DNA from: Pseudomonas viridiflava
GTDB taxonomy: Bacteria > Pseudomonadota > Gammaproteobacteria > Pseudomonadales > Pseudomonadaceae
Direction: 5' to 3'
Assembly: GCF_900573885.1 (NCBI RefSeq)
Contig: NZ_UPSE01000493.1
Coordinates: 620,001-684,000, forward strand
Length of the DNA: 64,000 bases
Part shown: in pieces, positions 1-8,804 of the stretch
Numbering within the stretch: the first letter of the stretch is position 1
Layout of the letters: each line of letters starts with the position of its first letter
Position numbers and translations under genes: made by a program
Notes under the pieces: generated by a model
Database searches by the model: none
What the model saw: only the letters and a program-made list of their open reading frames with translations
Told to the model about the DNA's origin: nothing

Positions 1-2228
1 AGCCGCCGCACGGCCGCCTGGCTGAAGCGGTCGTCCATCAAATAGACCACGCCATTGTCTTGCTGGGTGCGAATGACGCGCCCCGCGGCCTGTACCACTT
101 TCTGCAAACCGGGGTACAGGTAGGTGTAGTCGTAGCCGCTGCCGAACATGGCCTGCATGCGCTGTTTGATCTGCTCGTTGATCGGATTGATCTGCGGCAG
201 CCCGAGGGTGGCGATAAAGGCGCCGATCAGGCGGTTGCCGGGCAGGTCGATGCCTTCGCCAAAGGCGCCGCCCAATACGGCGAAACCAATGCCTTGACCG
301 TCTGCGTGAAAGCGTTCGAGGAAATGCTGGCGTTCGGCTTCGTCCATTTGCCGCGATTGCACCCAGATGGGCACCAGCGGATGGGCGGCGATAAATTCGT
401 CGCGCACCTGTGCCAGGTAGGCGTAGCTGCTGAAAAACGCCAGGTAGTTGCCCGGCCGCTCGGCAAACTGCCGGGCCATCAGCGCGGTGATCGGCGCCAG
501 CGAGCGCTCGCGGTCGACGTAGCGGGTAGACAGGTTGCTCACCGCCTGCACGTTTAATTGCTCGGCCAGAAACGGCGACTCCACGTCCACCCAGGGCGTG
601 TGTTCCGGCAGACCGAGCAGGTCGGCGTAGTAATTGGCCGGGCTCAAGGTGGCGGAGAACAGCGTGCAGCTGTGGGCCGCTGCCAGACGTGGTGCAAGGA
701 AGGGGGCGGGCACCACGTTGCGAATGCACAGGGTCGATTGGGCAGTGCCGCCCGGGCCGAGGTGGCGGCTGATGTCGAACAGCGAATGCGGGCCGAACAC
801 TTCGGCGAGCCGGCAGAACAGCATGGCGTCGAGGTAGAAGTGCAGCAGTTCGGCCTCGTTGCCGGTGGGCTGGTCGGTGAGGTGATCGGTAATTGCGCTC
901 ACGGCTTTTTGCAGGGCCATGATGAACAGGTCCGGCGCGGCCGGGTACACCTGGTACAGCGCTTCCTGATCTTTATGCAGCTGGTTCCAGTGGCGATTCA
1001 CCCGGTCCAGCACGCTTTTCAGGGCCTTCGGGGCGAGGCCGCGCATGGTCTTGAAACGCGCTTGCTGCAGCTCGGCGCTGTACATGCCGCGCCCGCGCTC
1101 CACCAGGTTGTGGGCTTCGTCGACCAGCAGCGTCACCTTCCATTCGTTGAGTTGGGTGAGGCCGTAGAGCAGGGCGGTCATGTCGAAGTAATAGTTGTAG
1201 TCGCCGACCACCACGTCGCTCCAGCGACACAGTTCCTGGCTCAGGTAGTACGGGCAAATGCCGTGCGCCAGGGCCACGTCGCGAACGGCGTTCTGGTTTA
1301 GCCACTGGCTGTCGAGGGCGGCCTTGCGCGCGGCGGGCAGACGGTCGTAGAACCCTTTGGCGAGCGGACAGGAGTCGCCGTGGCAGGCTTTGTCGGGGTG
1401 TTCGCAGGCTTTGTCGCGGGCAACGTGCTCCAGCACACGCAGGGCAATCTTCGGCTCCTGGGCGCGCAGGGTTTCCAGTGCATCCAGTGCCAGTCGCCGG
1501 CCCGGCGTTTTCGCGGTGAGGAAAAACAGACGGTCGAGTTTCTGCTCGGGAAAGGCCTTGAGCTGGGGAAACAGCGTGCCGATGGTTTTGCCGATGCCGG
1601 TGGTGGCCTGCGCCATCAGGCTGTGGCCGTCACGGGCGGCGCGGTACACCGCCTCCGCCAACTGGCGCTGGCCGCTGCGAAACGTGGCGTGGGGGAAGCG
1701 CAGGTGGCCGAGGCTGTCGTCGCGCTCGATGCGGTGCGCCTGTTCCTGTTTGGCCCAGGTAATAAAGCGCTGGCAATGCAGCTCGAAAAAGGCCTGCAAG
1801 GCGCTGGCGCTGAAGGTTTCGCGGAAGCTGGTTTCCTTGTGGGTGAGCACGTTGAAATAGACCACGGCGAGGTCGACTTCTTCCAGCTCGTACTCGCGGC
1901 ACAGCAGGGCGCCGTACACCTTCACCTGCGCCCAGTGCAGCAGTCGATGGTTTTCCGGGATGCGCGAGATGTCGCCACGGTGGGTTTTGATTTCTTCCAG
2001 CAGGTTTTCGTCCGGGTTGTAACCGTCTGCCCGGCCGCGCACCAAAAGCCCTTCGTACTCGCCGCTCAACGGCAACTCCGAGACATACCCCGAACCGCGC
2101 CGGGCCACCACGCTCATATGCCCGGCGATGCCTTCCTGGGCGGTGGGCGAGGGGGTGAAGCGCAAGTCGAGGTCGCCCTGTTTGGCGGTGAACTCGCAGA
2201 GGGCGCGCACGGCCACCTGATAAATCAC
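1..2228 (-). CDS. DinG/Rad3-type ATP-dependent DNA helicase with N-terminal RecB/Cas4-like nuclease motifs (partial, 3' end beyond window)
   Basis: Superfamily 2 iron-sulfur helicase of the XPD/DinG group, likely acting in DNA repair. About 742 residues are visible and the C-terminus runs off the left edge. Seen: Walker A TTGIGKT near residue 208, a cysteine cluster (CEHPDKACHGDSC, then GICPYY) fitting a 4Fe-4S domain, a DEAH box (VDEAHNL) near 370, and a late motif QAAGRVIRT. Before the helicase core, H37, D68 (RGRADG), E79-x-K81 (EEIKT) and Q101-x3-Y105 match the order of RecB/Cas4 nuclease motifs. The GTG start at 2228 overlaps the stop of the upstream VRR-NUC gene by 4 bp (GTGA), so the two are translationally coupled; an in-frame ATG at 2240 is the alternative. 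Helicase assignment is firm; nuclease activity is inferred. Confidence 0.88.
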   Translation of the reverse strand, partial: MIYQVAVRALCEFTAKQGDLDLRFTPSPTAQEGIAGHMSVVARRGSGYVSELPLSGEYEGLLVRGRADGYNPDENLLEEIKTHRGDISRIPENHRLLHWAQVKVYGALLCREYELEEVDLAVVYFNVLTHKETSFRETFSASALQAFFELHCQRFITWAKQEQAHRIERDDSLGHLRFPHATFRSGQRQLAEAVYRAARDGHSLMAQATTGIGKTIGTLFPQLKAFPEQKLDRLFFLTAKTPGRRLALDALETLRAQEPKIALRVLEHVARDKACEHPDKACHGDSCPLAKGFYDRLPAARKAALDSQWLNQNAVRDVALAHGICPYYLSQELCRWSDVVVGDYNYYFDMTALLYGLTQLNEWKVTLLVDEAHNLVERGRGMYSAELQQARFKTMRGLAPKALKSVLDRVNRHWNQLHKDQEALYQVYPAAPDLFIMALQKAVSAITDHLTDQPTGNEAELLHFYLDAMLFCRLAEVFGPHSLFDISRHLGPGGTAQSTLCIRNVVPAPFLAPRLAAAHSCTLFSATLSPANYYADLLGLPEHTPWVDVESPFLAEQLNVQAVSNLSTRYVDRERSLAPITALMARQFAERPGNYLAFFSSYAYLAQVRDEFIAAHPLVPIWVQSRQMDEAERQHFLERFHADGQGIGFAVLGGAFGEGIDLPGNRLIGAFIATLGLPQINPINEQIKQRMQAMFGSGYDYTYLYPGLQKVVQAAGRVIRTQQDNGVVYLMDDRFSQAAVRR

Positions 2229-3865
2229 GCGTCGCTCCATTGCACGTAGCAAACGTCTACCGGCATGCCGTGCTCGGCGCAAAACGCCAGCCAGCGCTTT
2301 TGATTGTCTTGCAGGCGGTCGCCGGGGCCTTTCACTTCGATCATGCGATAGCGCTGTTCGGCGGGCCAGAACTGGATAAGGTCGGGCATGCCGGCGCGGT
2401 TGGCTTTGATGTCGCCCAGCAAGCGCTGAAACCAGGCGCGCAGGTGGGCGGCGGGCAGGCAGAGCAGGGCGTGGTCCAGCAGTTCTTCGCTGAGCAGGCC
2501 CCAATACACGAAGGGCGACTGAATGCCGAACTTCTCGGCATAGGTGGCGCGGATGCGTTGCTTGTAAGCATCGGAGTTCAATGCGTCCAGGCAGTCGGCG
2601 AATTGCGCCGCACGGCGCTGGCTGAAGTCGGCACGCAGCAAGTCCACGGGGCCGGCATGAAACGGGTGGAAAAACGCACCTGGCAGCGGCGCATAAATCG
2701 CCGGCCAGCAGAGCAGACCAAACAGGCTGCAAATCAGGGCGTTTTCCACGTAATACACCGGCGCGCCGTCTTCGCTCAGGTGCAGCTGTACGCGCTGCTC
2801 CACGCTGAAATCGGGGTGAAACGGCAGGCTCAGCTCGATCAGCCCGGCTTCCACCTTCGCCGGGCGGCTGGCCTTGGCCAGACCCAGCTGCCGGTTCAGT
2901 CGAGTGAGGGCGCGGCCCACCAGTTGGGCTTCGGCATCGTTCACCGGGGCGGCCGCCGCCTGCTGAGCCAGGGCATGAGCCTGCTCAAAATCACTGAGGC
3001 GCTCCAGCACGCGAATCTGCCGCTGACGCGCCTGTGGATAGTGGCTAACGCCATACAGCGCCAAGGCGTGTTCCAGCTCGCCGAGGCGCTCCAGATGCTG
3101 GCCTATGCGAAACAGCAGTTTGCCGCGGCGTTCCAGCAGCAACGGGTTCTCGGTGTGCACCTGGGCGATCTGCTCAATCACCTCGGCCAACGGCTCGCCC
3201 GCTTCAAAGCGCTGGCGGCAACTCCACAGGTGGATATAGGTGTCGACGTCTTCCCTGCGGGTAAACCCGCGAGATTCGGCGCTGAGCTCGACCTGTTCGT
3301 AGCGGAAGATGCCCAGGTCCGAGAGCACGAACTCCACCCAGTCCTGGTGCAGGTTGCCGAAGAACATCAGGCGCAGGCGGTCGACCAGTTCGCCAATGGC
3401 CAGCGTCAGCAAGGGATCGTCGAGCGCCGGGCACCACTGATTGAACGGGCGCTCGCCGGGCAGGTGCTGTTCGAGCTGTTCCAGCAGCTGCGGCTTGTTG
3501 GCCGTGCGGGTGAGCAGCAAGGCGCCGAAGTGATTGAGTACTTCGTCTTTGCGCAGGTACGCGAACAGCTCGGCGAGGGTCAGTGCCTGTTCGTTATGCA
3601 CCCAGCCGTGCGCCAGCAATGGCTCGGCGGCCTGACGCGGGCAGCCGATTTCCTCATAACTGAGCTTGCTGGCGCGAAAGTGCGGTCCTTTGCGCATGAT
3701 CATGCGCGTGAGCAGCGCTTGCGAAGGCAACGGCAGCTCGACAAACACGCGCACGAACGCCGCCTCGTCAGCGCTTAGCAGGTCGCTGTAGCGCGCAGCA
3801 AGCCAGGCCAGCGCCTTGTGAAAGTTGGCCAGATAATAAAAACGGGGATCGTCGAGGGAGTGCAT
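2225..3865 (-). CDS. VRR-NUC domain nuclease, FAN1 family
   Basis: 546-residue homologue of FAN1, a structure-specific nuclease that in P. aeruginosa cleaves 5' flap DNA and in eukaryotes repairs interstrand crosslinks. The C-terminal VRR-NUC domain is clear: GMPDLIQF with D495, then IEVKGPGD with E510 and K512, followed by a conserved Q (DNQ). This is the D-x14-E-x-K metal-binding core. The N-terminal 400 residues are helical and fit the SAP/TPR-like region of bacterial FAN1. The start at 3865 (MHSLDDPRFYYLANF) is chosen over an upstream in-frame start at 3922 because that extension (MPARPGAG...) looks non-conserved; no strong ribosome site decides it. The downstream helicase overlaps by 4 bp. 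Confidence 0.88.
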   Translation of the reverse strand: MHSLDDPRFYYLANFHKALAWLAARYSDLLSADEAAFVRVFVELPLPSQALLTRMIMRKGPHFRASKLSYEEIGCPRQAAEPLLAHGWVHNEQALTLAELFAYLRKDEVLNHFGALLLTRTANKPQLLEQLEQHLPGERPFNQWCPALDDPLLTLAIGELVDRLRLMFFGNLHQDWVEFVLSDLGIFRYEQVELSAESRGFTRREDVDTYIHLWSCRQRFEAGEPLAEVIEQIAQVHTENPLLLERRGKLLFRIGQHLERLGELEHALALYGVSHYPQARQRQIRVLERLSDFEQAHALAQQAAAAPVNDAEAQLVGRALTRLNRQLGLAKASRPAKVEAGLIELSLPFHPDFSVEQRVQLHLSEDGAPVYYVENALICSLFGLLCWPAIYAPLPGAFFHPFHAGPVDLLRADFSQRRAAQFADCLDALNSDAYKQRIRATYAEKFGIQSPFVYWGLLSEELLDHALLCLPAAHLRAWFQRLLGDIKANRAGMPDLIQFWPAEQRYRMIEVKGPGDRLQDNQKRWLAFCAEHGMPVDVCYVQWSDA

Positions 3866-4217
3866 CGGTACGCCAAACCACTGTGTGCATGTACAGATAC
3901 CAGCGCCCGGGCGCGCTGGCAAATATAAATAGATCGGTGGCTTGGCGAGCTGGGCGGTGGTCAGTTGCAGGTGATGGTGATCACCGGGTTGGCGAGGTCG
4001 GTTTGGCTGCCGTCGAGCGAGGCTATCTGACTGTAAGTGCTGAGCCTCCGCGTGCGCAGGCGTCGTTTGCGGGAATGACGGTGGCCATAACCTGGACGTC
4101 CGTCATTCCCGCGAAGGCGCCGGTCCGACGAGTCGGAATCCAGAGTGCCGCGTCGAGCGCCTCCAAACGGACAAACGTAAAAGGCCTGATGGCCGCGTCG
4201 CGGCAATTTCCACCCAC
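3866..4217. other. Intergenic region with repeat and possible gene remnant
   Basis: No intact gene is supported. On the minus strand, an open frame ending in a stop at 3961 reads SQIASLDGSQTDLANPV..., which resembles a C-terminal coding tail, but upstream the frame runs into the repeat at about 4070-4150 and has no credible start. It may be the 3' remnant of a gene broken by repeat insertion, or chance. Confidence 0.3.
4068..4150. repeat. Extragenic palindromic repeat of the CATTCCCGCGAA type
   Basis: Contains GGGAATGACGG and, inverted, CCGTCATTCCCGCGAAGG, then GGTCCGACGAGTCGGAATCC. The core recalls the common intergenic gtcattcccgcgaaggcggg element. A diverged relative with the same GGTCCGACGA-TCGG segment lies at 13573-13670, so this is a family in this genome. 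Confidence 0.55.
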
Positions 4218-4247
4218 AAAAAAGCCCCACACAAGGCGGGGCTTTTT
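4218..4247. terminator. Bidirectional rho-independent terminator
   Basis: GCCCC and GGGGC arms around a short loop, flanked by AAAAAA on the left and TTTTT on the right. It serves the minus-strand DUF3108 gene ending at 4263. Confidence 0.8.
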
Positions 4248-4262
4248 CGCAGCGTTCAGGCG

Positions 4263-4973
4263 TTAACTGCCTTTGACCGCCTTGCCATCGACGCTGCCGT
4301 CCTTGAGCATGATCTGGTATTCCTTGCCGTCTTTCTCCACCTGATACAGGCGAACCAGCAAGTAATTCCAGTCTTTGGCAAACCACAACACGGTTTTGCG
4401 GCTGCTTTGGGTCGGGTCGCGCACGCGCTCGACTTTGATGGCGTCAACGCTGCCGGCCATGGTCTCGACTTTCTCTTCACCCAGCACGCGGAAGTCGTAG
4501 GTTTCGATCTCGCTGCCGTCGACTACCTGGTAGCTCATGGTTTTCTTGCCAGCCGCGACGTCGGCTTGCAGCACAACCTGATAGGTGGATTTGTCTTGCA
4601 CGCCGCGGTTCAGCGGCAGGGACACCTGATCGCCACGGTCGCTGCCAATGACTTTCTTGGCTTGCCAGTCGAAGTCCAGCTCAACCGCTTTGCCTTTGCC
4701 CAGGCCGCTGCGTTCGTAGCGGTAGGTTTGCGGCAGGAAGGCGTTGTTTTCGATGCGGAAGGCGCTTTCTTCGGTGAGGCTGGCCACCAGCATCGAGGCT
4801 TTGAAATTCAACAGCCAACGGCCGTCTGCTTGCTTTTGCAGACTGCGCTCGGCAGTGCCGCTAACGGGAAGCTGTTTCCAGTCGGCGGTGTAGCTGGCCG
4901 AAAAGGGTTTCAGCTCCAGGGCCTGCGCCGGCAGGGTGAGCACGGCGAGGACGAACAGCAAGGCACGACGCAT
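4263..4973 (-). CDS. DUF3108 domain-containing exported protein
   Basis: 236-residue protein with a signal peptide (MRRALLFVLAVLTLPAQA, cleavage near residue 18) followed by a beta-rich DUF3108 domain, so it is probably periplasmic or outer-membrane associated. Recognisable features are the ASYTADWKQLPVSGTAERSL start of the mature protein, YRYERSGLGKGK, and the C-terminal VWFAKDW-like block (VLWFAKDWNYLLVRLYQ). DUF3108 has no firmly known function. It lies 8 bp downstream of purN in the same orientation, probably the last gene of a purM-purN-DUF3108 operon, an arrangement known from pseudomonads. A terminator follows. Confidence 0.85.
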   Translation of the reverse strand: MRRALLFVLAVLTLPAQALELKPFSASYTADWKQLPVSGTAERSLQKQADGRWLLNFKASMLVASLTEESAFRIENNAFLPQTYRYERSGLGKGKAVELDFDWQAKKVIGSDRGDQVSLPLNRGVQDKSTYQVVLQADVAAGKKTMSYQVVDGSEIETYDFRVLGEEKVETMAGSVDAIKVERVRDPTQSSRKTVLWFAKDWNYLLVRLYQVEKDGKEYQIMLKDGSVDGKAVKGS

Positions 4974-4981
4974 AAAGTCTC

Positions 4982-5653
4982 CTAGGTTCGAATCAAATGG
5001 CCAGTGGCCGGTAACAACTGCTGGTGGAGCATTGCCCCCTCGCGGGTCAGTTGCAAGTCGCCGGTGGCGTACCAGCGAACCGCGAGCGGGTAAATACGGT
5101 GTTCCTGTGCGTGCACGCGGTTGGCCAGGGTTTGCGCCGTGTCGTCGGAGCGAACCGGCACAACTGCTTGTACGACCAGAGGCCCTCCGTCGAGTTCCTC
5201 CGTTACAAAGTGCACGCTGCAGCCATGCTCGCTGTCGCCGGCATCCAGCGCCCGCTGATGGGTGTGCAGGCCTTTGTATTTGGGCAACAGGGAAGGGTGG
5301 ATATTCAGCAGGCGGCCTTCGTAATGACGCACGAAGGCGCTGCTCAAAATACGCATGAAACCGGCCAGCAATACGAGCTGTGGCTGGCAGCTGTCGATCA
5401 GCGCCATCAGCGCGGTGTCGAAGCTTTCACGGTCGGCAAAGGTTGTGTGGTCGAGCACGTGGGTGGCGATGCCGGCCGCCCTGGCCCGTTCCAGGCCATA
5501 GGCGTCGCTGCGGTTGGAGACGACGGCGCAGATCCGCGCGGGACGGCTCGCGTTCGAGCCGGCCGCGCCGTGGAGATCATCGATCAATGCCTGCAGATTG
5601 CTGCCCGAGCCGGACAGCAACACCACCACGTTGCAGGGCGAGGCGTCTGGCAT
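4982..5653 (-). CDS. purN: Phosphoribosylglycinamide formyltransferase (GART 1)
   Basis: Third step of purine synthesis: transfers the formyl group of 10-formyltetrahydrofolate to GAR in the cytoplasm. 223 residues, normal for the family. The N-terminal phosphate-binding loop LLSGSGSNLQALID is at residues 12-25. The catalytic signature NIHPSLLPKYKGLHTHQRAL carries the N-x-H pair, and the distal acid is in HFVTEELDGGP. The start codon overlaps the purM stop by one base (TAATG), so it is co-translated with purM. Confidence 0.97.
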   Translation of the reverse strand: MPDASPCNVVVLLSGSGSNLQALIDDLHGAAGSNASRPARICAVVSNRSDAYGLERARAAGIATHVLDHTTFADRESFDTALMALIDSCQPQLVLLAGFMRILSSAFVRHYEGRLLNIHPSLLPKYKGLHTHQRALDAGDSEHGCSVHFVTEELDGGPLVVQAVVPVRSDDTAQTLANRVHAQEHRIYPLAVRWYATGDLQLTREGAMLHQQLLPATGHLIRT

Positions 5654-6711
5654 TAGTGGGCTTTCAGGTTGTTCAACACAACGCGTTCAGCGTCGGCGGC
5701 ACCGGCGTTGATCTGGCCGATTACCCACGGTTGTTCGCCGCTGGCGCGCAGGTTGGCCAGAGCAGCTTCCACGTGTTCCTGAGCCACACAGATCACCATG
5801 CCCACGCCGCAGTTCAGCACGCGGTGCATTTCGGTTTCGTTGACGTTGCCTTGCTGTTGCAGCCAGTCGAACACGGCCGGGCGTTTCCAACTGGCTACGT
5901 CGACCACAGCCTGGGCGCCGTCTGGCAGCACGCGGGGAATGTTGTCCAGCAGGCCGCCGCCAGTGATGTGCGCCATGGCTTTTACGGCGCCGGTGTCTTT
6001 GATCAGCTTGAGCAGCGGCTTGACGTAGATACGGGTCGGCGCCATCAGCAGTTCAGTCAGGGCTTTGCCTTCGAGCTGAACGGTTTCGATGTCGGCACCG
6101 GACACTTCGATGATCTTGCGAATCAGCGAGTAACCGTTGGAATGCGGGCCGGAAGAGGGCAGGGCGATCAGTGCGTCGCCGGTTTGCACCTTGGAGCCGT
6201 CGATAATTTCAGACTTTTCCACCACGCCAACACAGAAACCGGCCAGGTCGTAATCTTCGCCTTCGTACATGCCTGGCATTTCGGCCGTTTCACCGCCAAC
6301 CAGCGAGCAGCCTGCCAGTTCGCAGCCGGCGCCGATGCCGGTCACTACGGTGGCAGCCACATCAACGTTGAGCTTGCCGGTGGCGTAGTAGTCGAGGAAG
6401 AACAGCGGCTCGGCGCCGCATACCACCAAGTCGTTGACGCACATGGCGACCAGGTCCTGGCCGATGCTGTCGTGTTTGTTCAGGTTCAAGGCCAGGCGCA
6501 ATTTGGTGCCCACGCCGTCGGTGCCGCTGACCAGTACCGGCTGTTTGTAACCAGCGGGGATCTCGCAGAGCGCGCCGAAGCCGCCCAGGCCGCCCATTAC
6601 TTCCGGACGCGCGGTGCGCTTGGCCACGCTTTTGATGCGTTCGACCAGGGCTTCACCTGCATCGATATCGACGCCGGCGTCCTTGTAGCTAATGGAGGGT
6701 TGCTTGCTCAT
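5653..6711 (-). CDS. purM: Phosphoribosylformylglycinamidine cyclo-ligase (AIR synthetase)
   Basis: Fifth step of purine synthesis: ATP-dependent ring closure of FGAM to AIR. 352 residues, full length. Visible AIR synthetase features are SYKDAGVDIDAG at the N-terminus, GGLGGFGALCEIP, SGTDGVGTKLRLA, CVNDLVVCGAEPLFFLDYYA, LVGGETAEMPGMY, and the C-terminal HITGGGLLDNIPRVLP. First gene of the minus-strand purM-purN-DUF3108 unit. About 180 bp separate it from the chemoreceptor gene upstream, room for its own promoter. Confidence 0.97.
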   Translation of the reverse strand: MSKQPSISYKDAGVDIDAGEALVERIKSVAKRTARPEVMGGLGGFGALCEIPAGYKQPVLVSGTDGVGTKLRLALNLNKHDSIGQDLVAMCVNDLVVCGAEPLFFLDYYATGKLNVDVAATVVTGIGAGCELAGCSLVGGETAEMPGMYEGEDYDLAGFCVGVVEKSEIIDGSKVQTGDALIALPSSGPHSNGYSLIRKIIEVSGADIETVQLEGKALTELLMAPTRIYVKPLLKLIKDTGAVKAMAHITGGGLLDNIPRVLPDGAQAVVDVASWKRPAVFDWLQQQGNVNETEMHRVLNCGVGMVICVAQEHVEAALANLRASGEQPWVIGQINAGAADAERVVLNNLKAH

Positions 6712-6889
6712 AGATCCAGGCCTTTAGAAAGGGATGTTCGGGGAGCGACCGGGACACGCGGCGGCACATGGGCCAGCACGCGATGGAGGCACGGTCTGCG
6801 AAGGCGCGCGATTTTATCAGGCTTGCCCGTAGGCGGCCATCCGCGCAGCCGGATGGCCAGAAAATTAATCGAACGTTCGCCGTTCAGCC

Positions 6890-8503
6890 TTACAGACGAA
6901 AGCGATCGACGGATAACGACAGCTGTCCGGCCAGGCCCGAGAGTTCATCCGTGGTGTCGGCGGTTTTGCCCATCACCGCGCTGTTGCTGACCGACATGCT
7001 GGCGATGGTTTCCACCTGATGGGCAATTTCGTTGCTGGCCAGGCTCTGTTCGCCGATGGTGCGGCTGATGTCGTTCACCAGTTGCGTGGTGCTCAACGTG
7101 GCGGCAAGGATTTCGCGAATCGCCCGTTCCACATCGGCGGTCACGGCCATGCCTTTATCCACCTGGGCGACACCGGCTTCCATGCTGTTGGCGGCCTCGC
7201 GGGTGCTGGTTTGAATGCGCTGCACCATGGCGGCAATTTCCTGCGTGGAGGCGCTGGTGCGGCCGGCCAGGCTGCGCACTTCATCGGCCACCACGGCAAA
7301 ACCACGGCCTTGCTCGCCGGCACGTGCCGCTTCGATGGCGGCGTTGAGCGCGAGCAGGTTGGTCTGGTCGGCGATGCCCTTGATCACCTGGATGATGCTG
7401 AAAATCTGCTCGGACTCCTGATCCAGCGTGCGGATCACCTGCGCCGATTGCTGCACCGAACGGGCGATGCCGTCCATGTCTTTGACCACTTGATGAATCA
7501 CTTTGCCGCCGTCGTTCGCCAGGCGTTCGGCCTCGTTGGCCATGTCCAGCGCCTGGCCGGCGTGGCGGGTGATTTCCTCGATGCTGGCGGTCATTTCGCT
7601 GGCCGCCGCAGCCATGGTGTTCGACGCTTCGCTTTGCTGGCTGCTGCTGTTGGCCACTTGATGGCAGCCGGCGCTGAGTTGCTGGGTGAGGGTGTTGACG
7701 CTGGTAGCGTTGCTGCGCACCACGCCGATCATGCTGCGCAGGTCGCGCTGCATGGTGGCGAGGCTGCGGATCAGTGCGCTGGCTTCGTCGTGTGTGGTCG
7801 GCTCATCGATACGCCGGCCGAGGTCGCCCTGGGCGATGCTGCTGGCGATCTCGCTGGCGGCTAGCAGGGGACGCATGATGCCGCGAATAATCCATGCACC
7901 TTGCAACACCAGCAGCACTAGGCTGGCGATCAGTACAACGGTCAGGGTGAGGTTCGCAGTGCCGATGGCGCCTTCGGTGTCTTTGGCGGTCTCGCCGGTA
8001 TTGCTTTCGATCAGCTCGCTCAGACTGGCCATTTCGTCTTCGAGCTGGCTGAACGCGGTATTGAACGTGGGCAGTTGCGTTTGCGCCGCGTCCGGGTTGG
8101 TCAGCGCCTGGGCAACGATGGCTTCGGCTGCGGCGATATAGGCGTCGAGGCTGGGTTTGACCGTGTCCAGGCCGGTTTTGATTGCCACATTCACCGGCAG
8201 CTTCATGTTGGCGGCGAGCACTTCGCGAAAGTGTCCGGCATGTTCTGCCAGGCTGGCCTGTGCCTCGGCCGCCGAGGTGGTGCTTTTTCCCAGTCCCACC
8301 AGCATGGCCTCCAGCACATCCGCGCGCAGGGCGTCGTGCATCATGTCGGCTTCCATATGGTTGCGCAGGGCATTGAGGCTTATCTGGTTGGCACGTACGG
8401 CATCGGCGACGTGGTAGTTACCCACGAAGCCAACCAGGCTGAGAATCAGCGCAGCCAGAAGGCCGGTACCGGTCAGTAGCAGCAAACGTAATTTTATCGA
8501 CAC
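6890..8503 (-). CDS. Methyl-accepting chemotaxis protein
   Basis: 537-residue transmembrane chemoreceptor that signals through CheA/CheW. Segments: TM1 at about 7-29, a periplasmic helical ligand domain of about 155 residues, TM2 near 188-210, a HAMP domain (IMRPLLAASEIASSIAQGDLG), and the methyl-accepting domain with the hairpin tip GIADQTNLLALNAAIEAAR and GRGFAVVADEVRSLAGR. The ligand domain looks like a four-helix bundle, but its ligand cannot be told. There is no C-terminal CheR-docking pentapeptide; the protein ends SVDRFRL. It sits between purM and the DUF2066 gene, which I recall as adjacent in PAO1, so it looks like a lineage-specific insertion. Confidence 0.95.
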   Translation of the reverse strand: MSIKLRLLLLTGTGLLAALILSLVGFVGNYHVADAVRANQISLNALRNHMEADMMHDALRADVLEAMLVGLGKSTTSAAEAQASLAEHAGHFREVLAANMKLPVNVAIKTGLDTVKPSLDAYIAAAEAIVAQALTNPDAAQTQLPTFNTAFSQLEDEMASLSELIESNTGETAKDTEGAIGTANLTLTVVLIASLVLLVLQGAWIIRGIMRPLLAASEIASSIAQGDLGRRIDEPTTHDEASALIRSLATMQRDLRSMIGVVRSNATSVNTLTQQLSAGCHQVANSSSQQSEASNTMAAAASEMTASIEEITRHAGQALDMANEAERLANDGGKVIHQVVKDMDGIARSVQQSAQVIRTLDQESEQIFSIIQVIKGIADQTNLLALNAAIEAARAGEQGRGFAVVADEVRSLAGRTSASTQEIAAMVQRIQTSTREAANSMEAGVAQVDKGMAVTADVERAIREILAATLSTTQLVNDISRTIGEQSLASNEIAHQVETIASMSVSNSAVMGKTADTTDELSGLAGQLSLSVDRFRL

Positions 8504-8804
8504 CGCATGTACCCCTTCCTTTGTTGGCCAGACGGCGCCTTTCTTGCGCGCCCATTGTGCTTATGTGCTGCTTATCGGCTTGCGGCTGCGCTTATTGAGC
8601 GACTCATCTGATTGGGTGGCTTTGATCGAGTAGTTAAGCCGCTATTTTCACTGCGCGCCGGATCAGCACAGTGTCAGCGCTCGACAGCCCGTGAGGCGCC
8701 TGTTTAAGGTAGGGACTTTGAATTAAGGTAGTGCGCTTTGCAGCCGTGTCGTGCCTTCAGGCACCCAGCCGCGCTGACGCCCCTTCCCGAGCCGAGAGCC
8801 CATC
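8504..8804. other. Divergent intergenic region
   Basis: About 300 bp between the chemoreceptor (minus) and the DUF2066 gene (plus). It must hold both promoters, but no convincing -35/-10 pair, operator or small gene was recognised. Confidence 0.4.
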
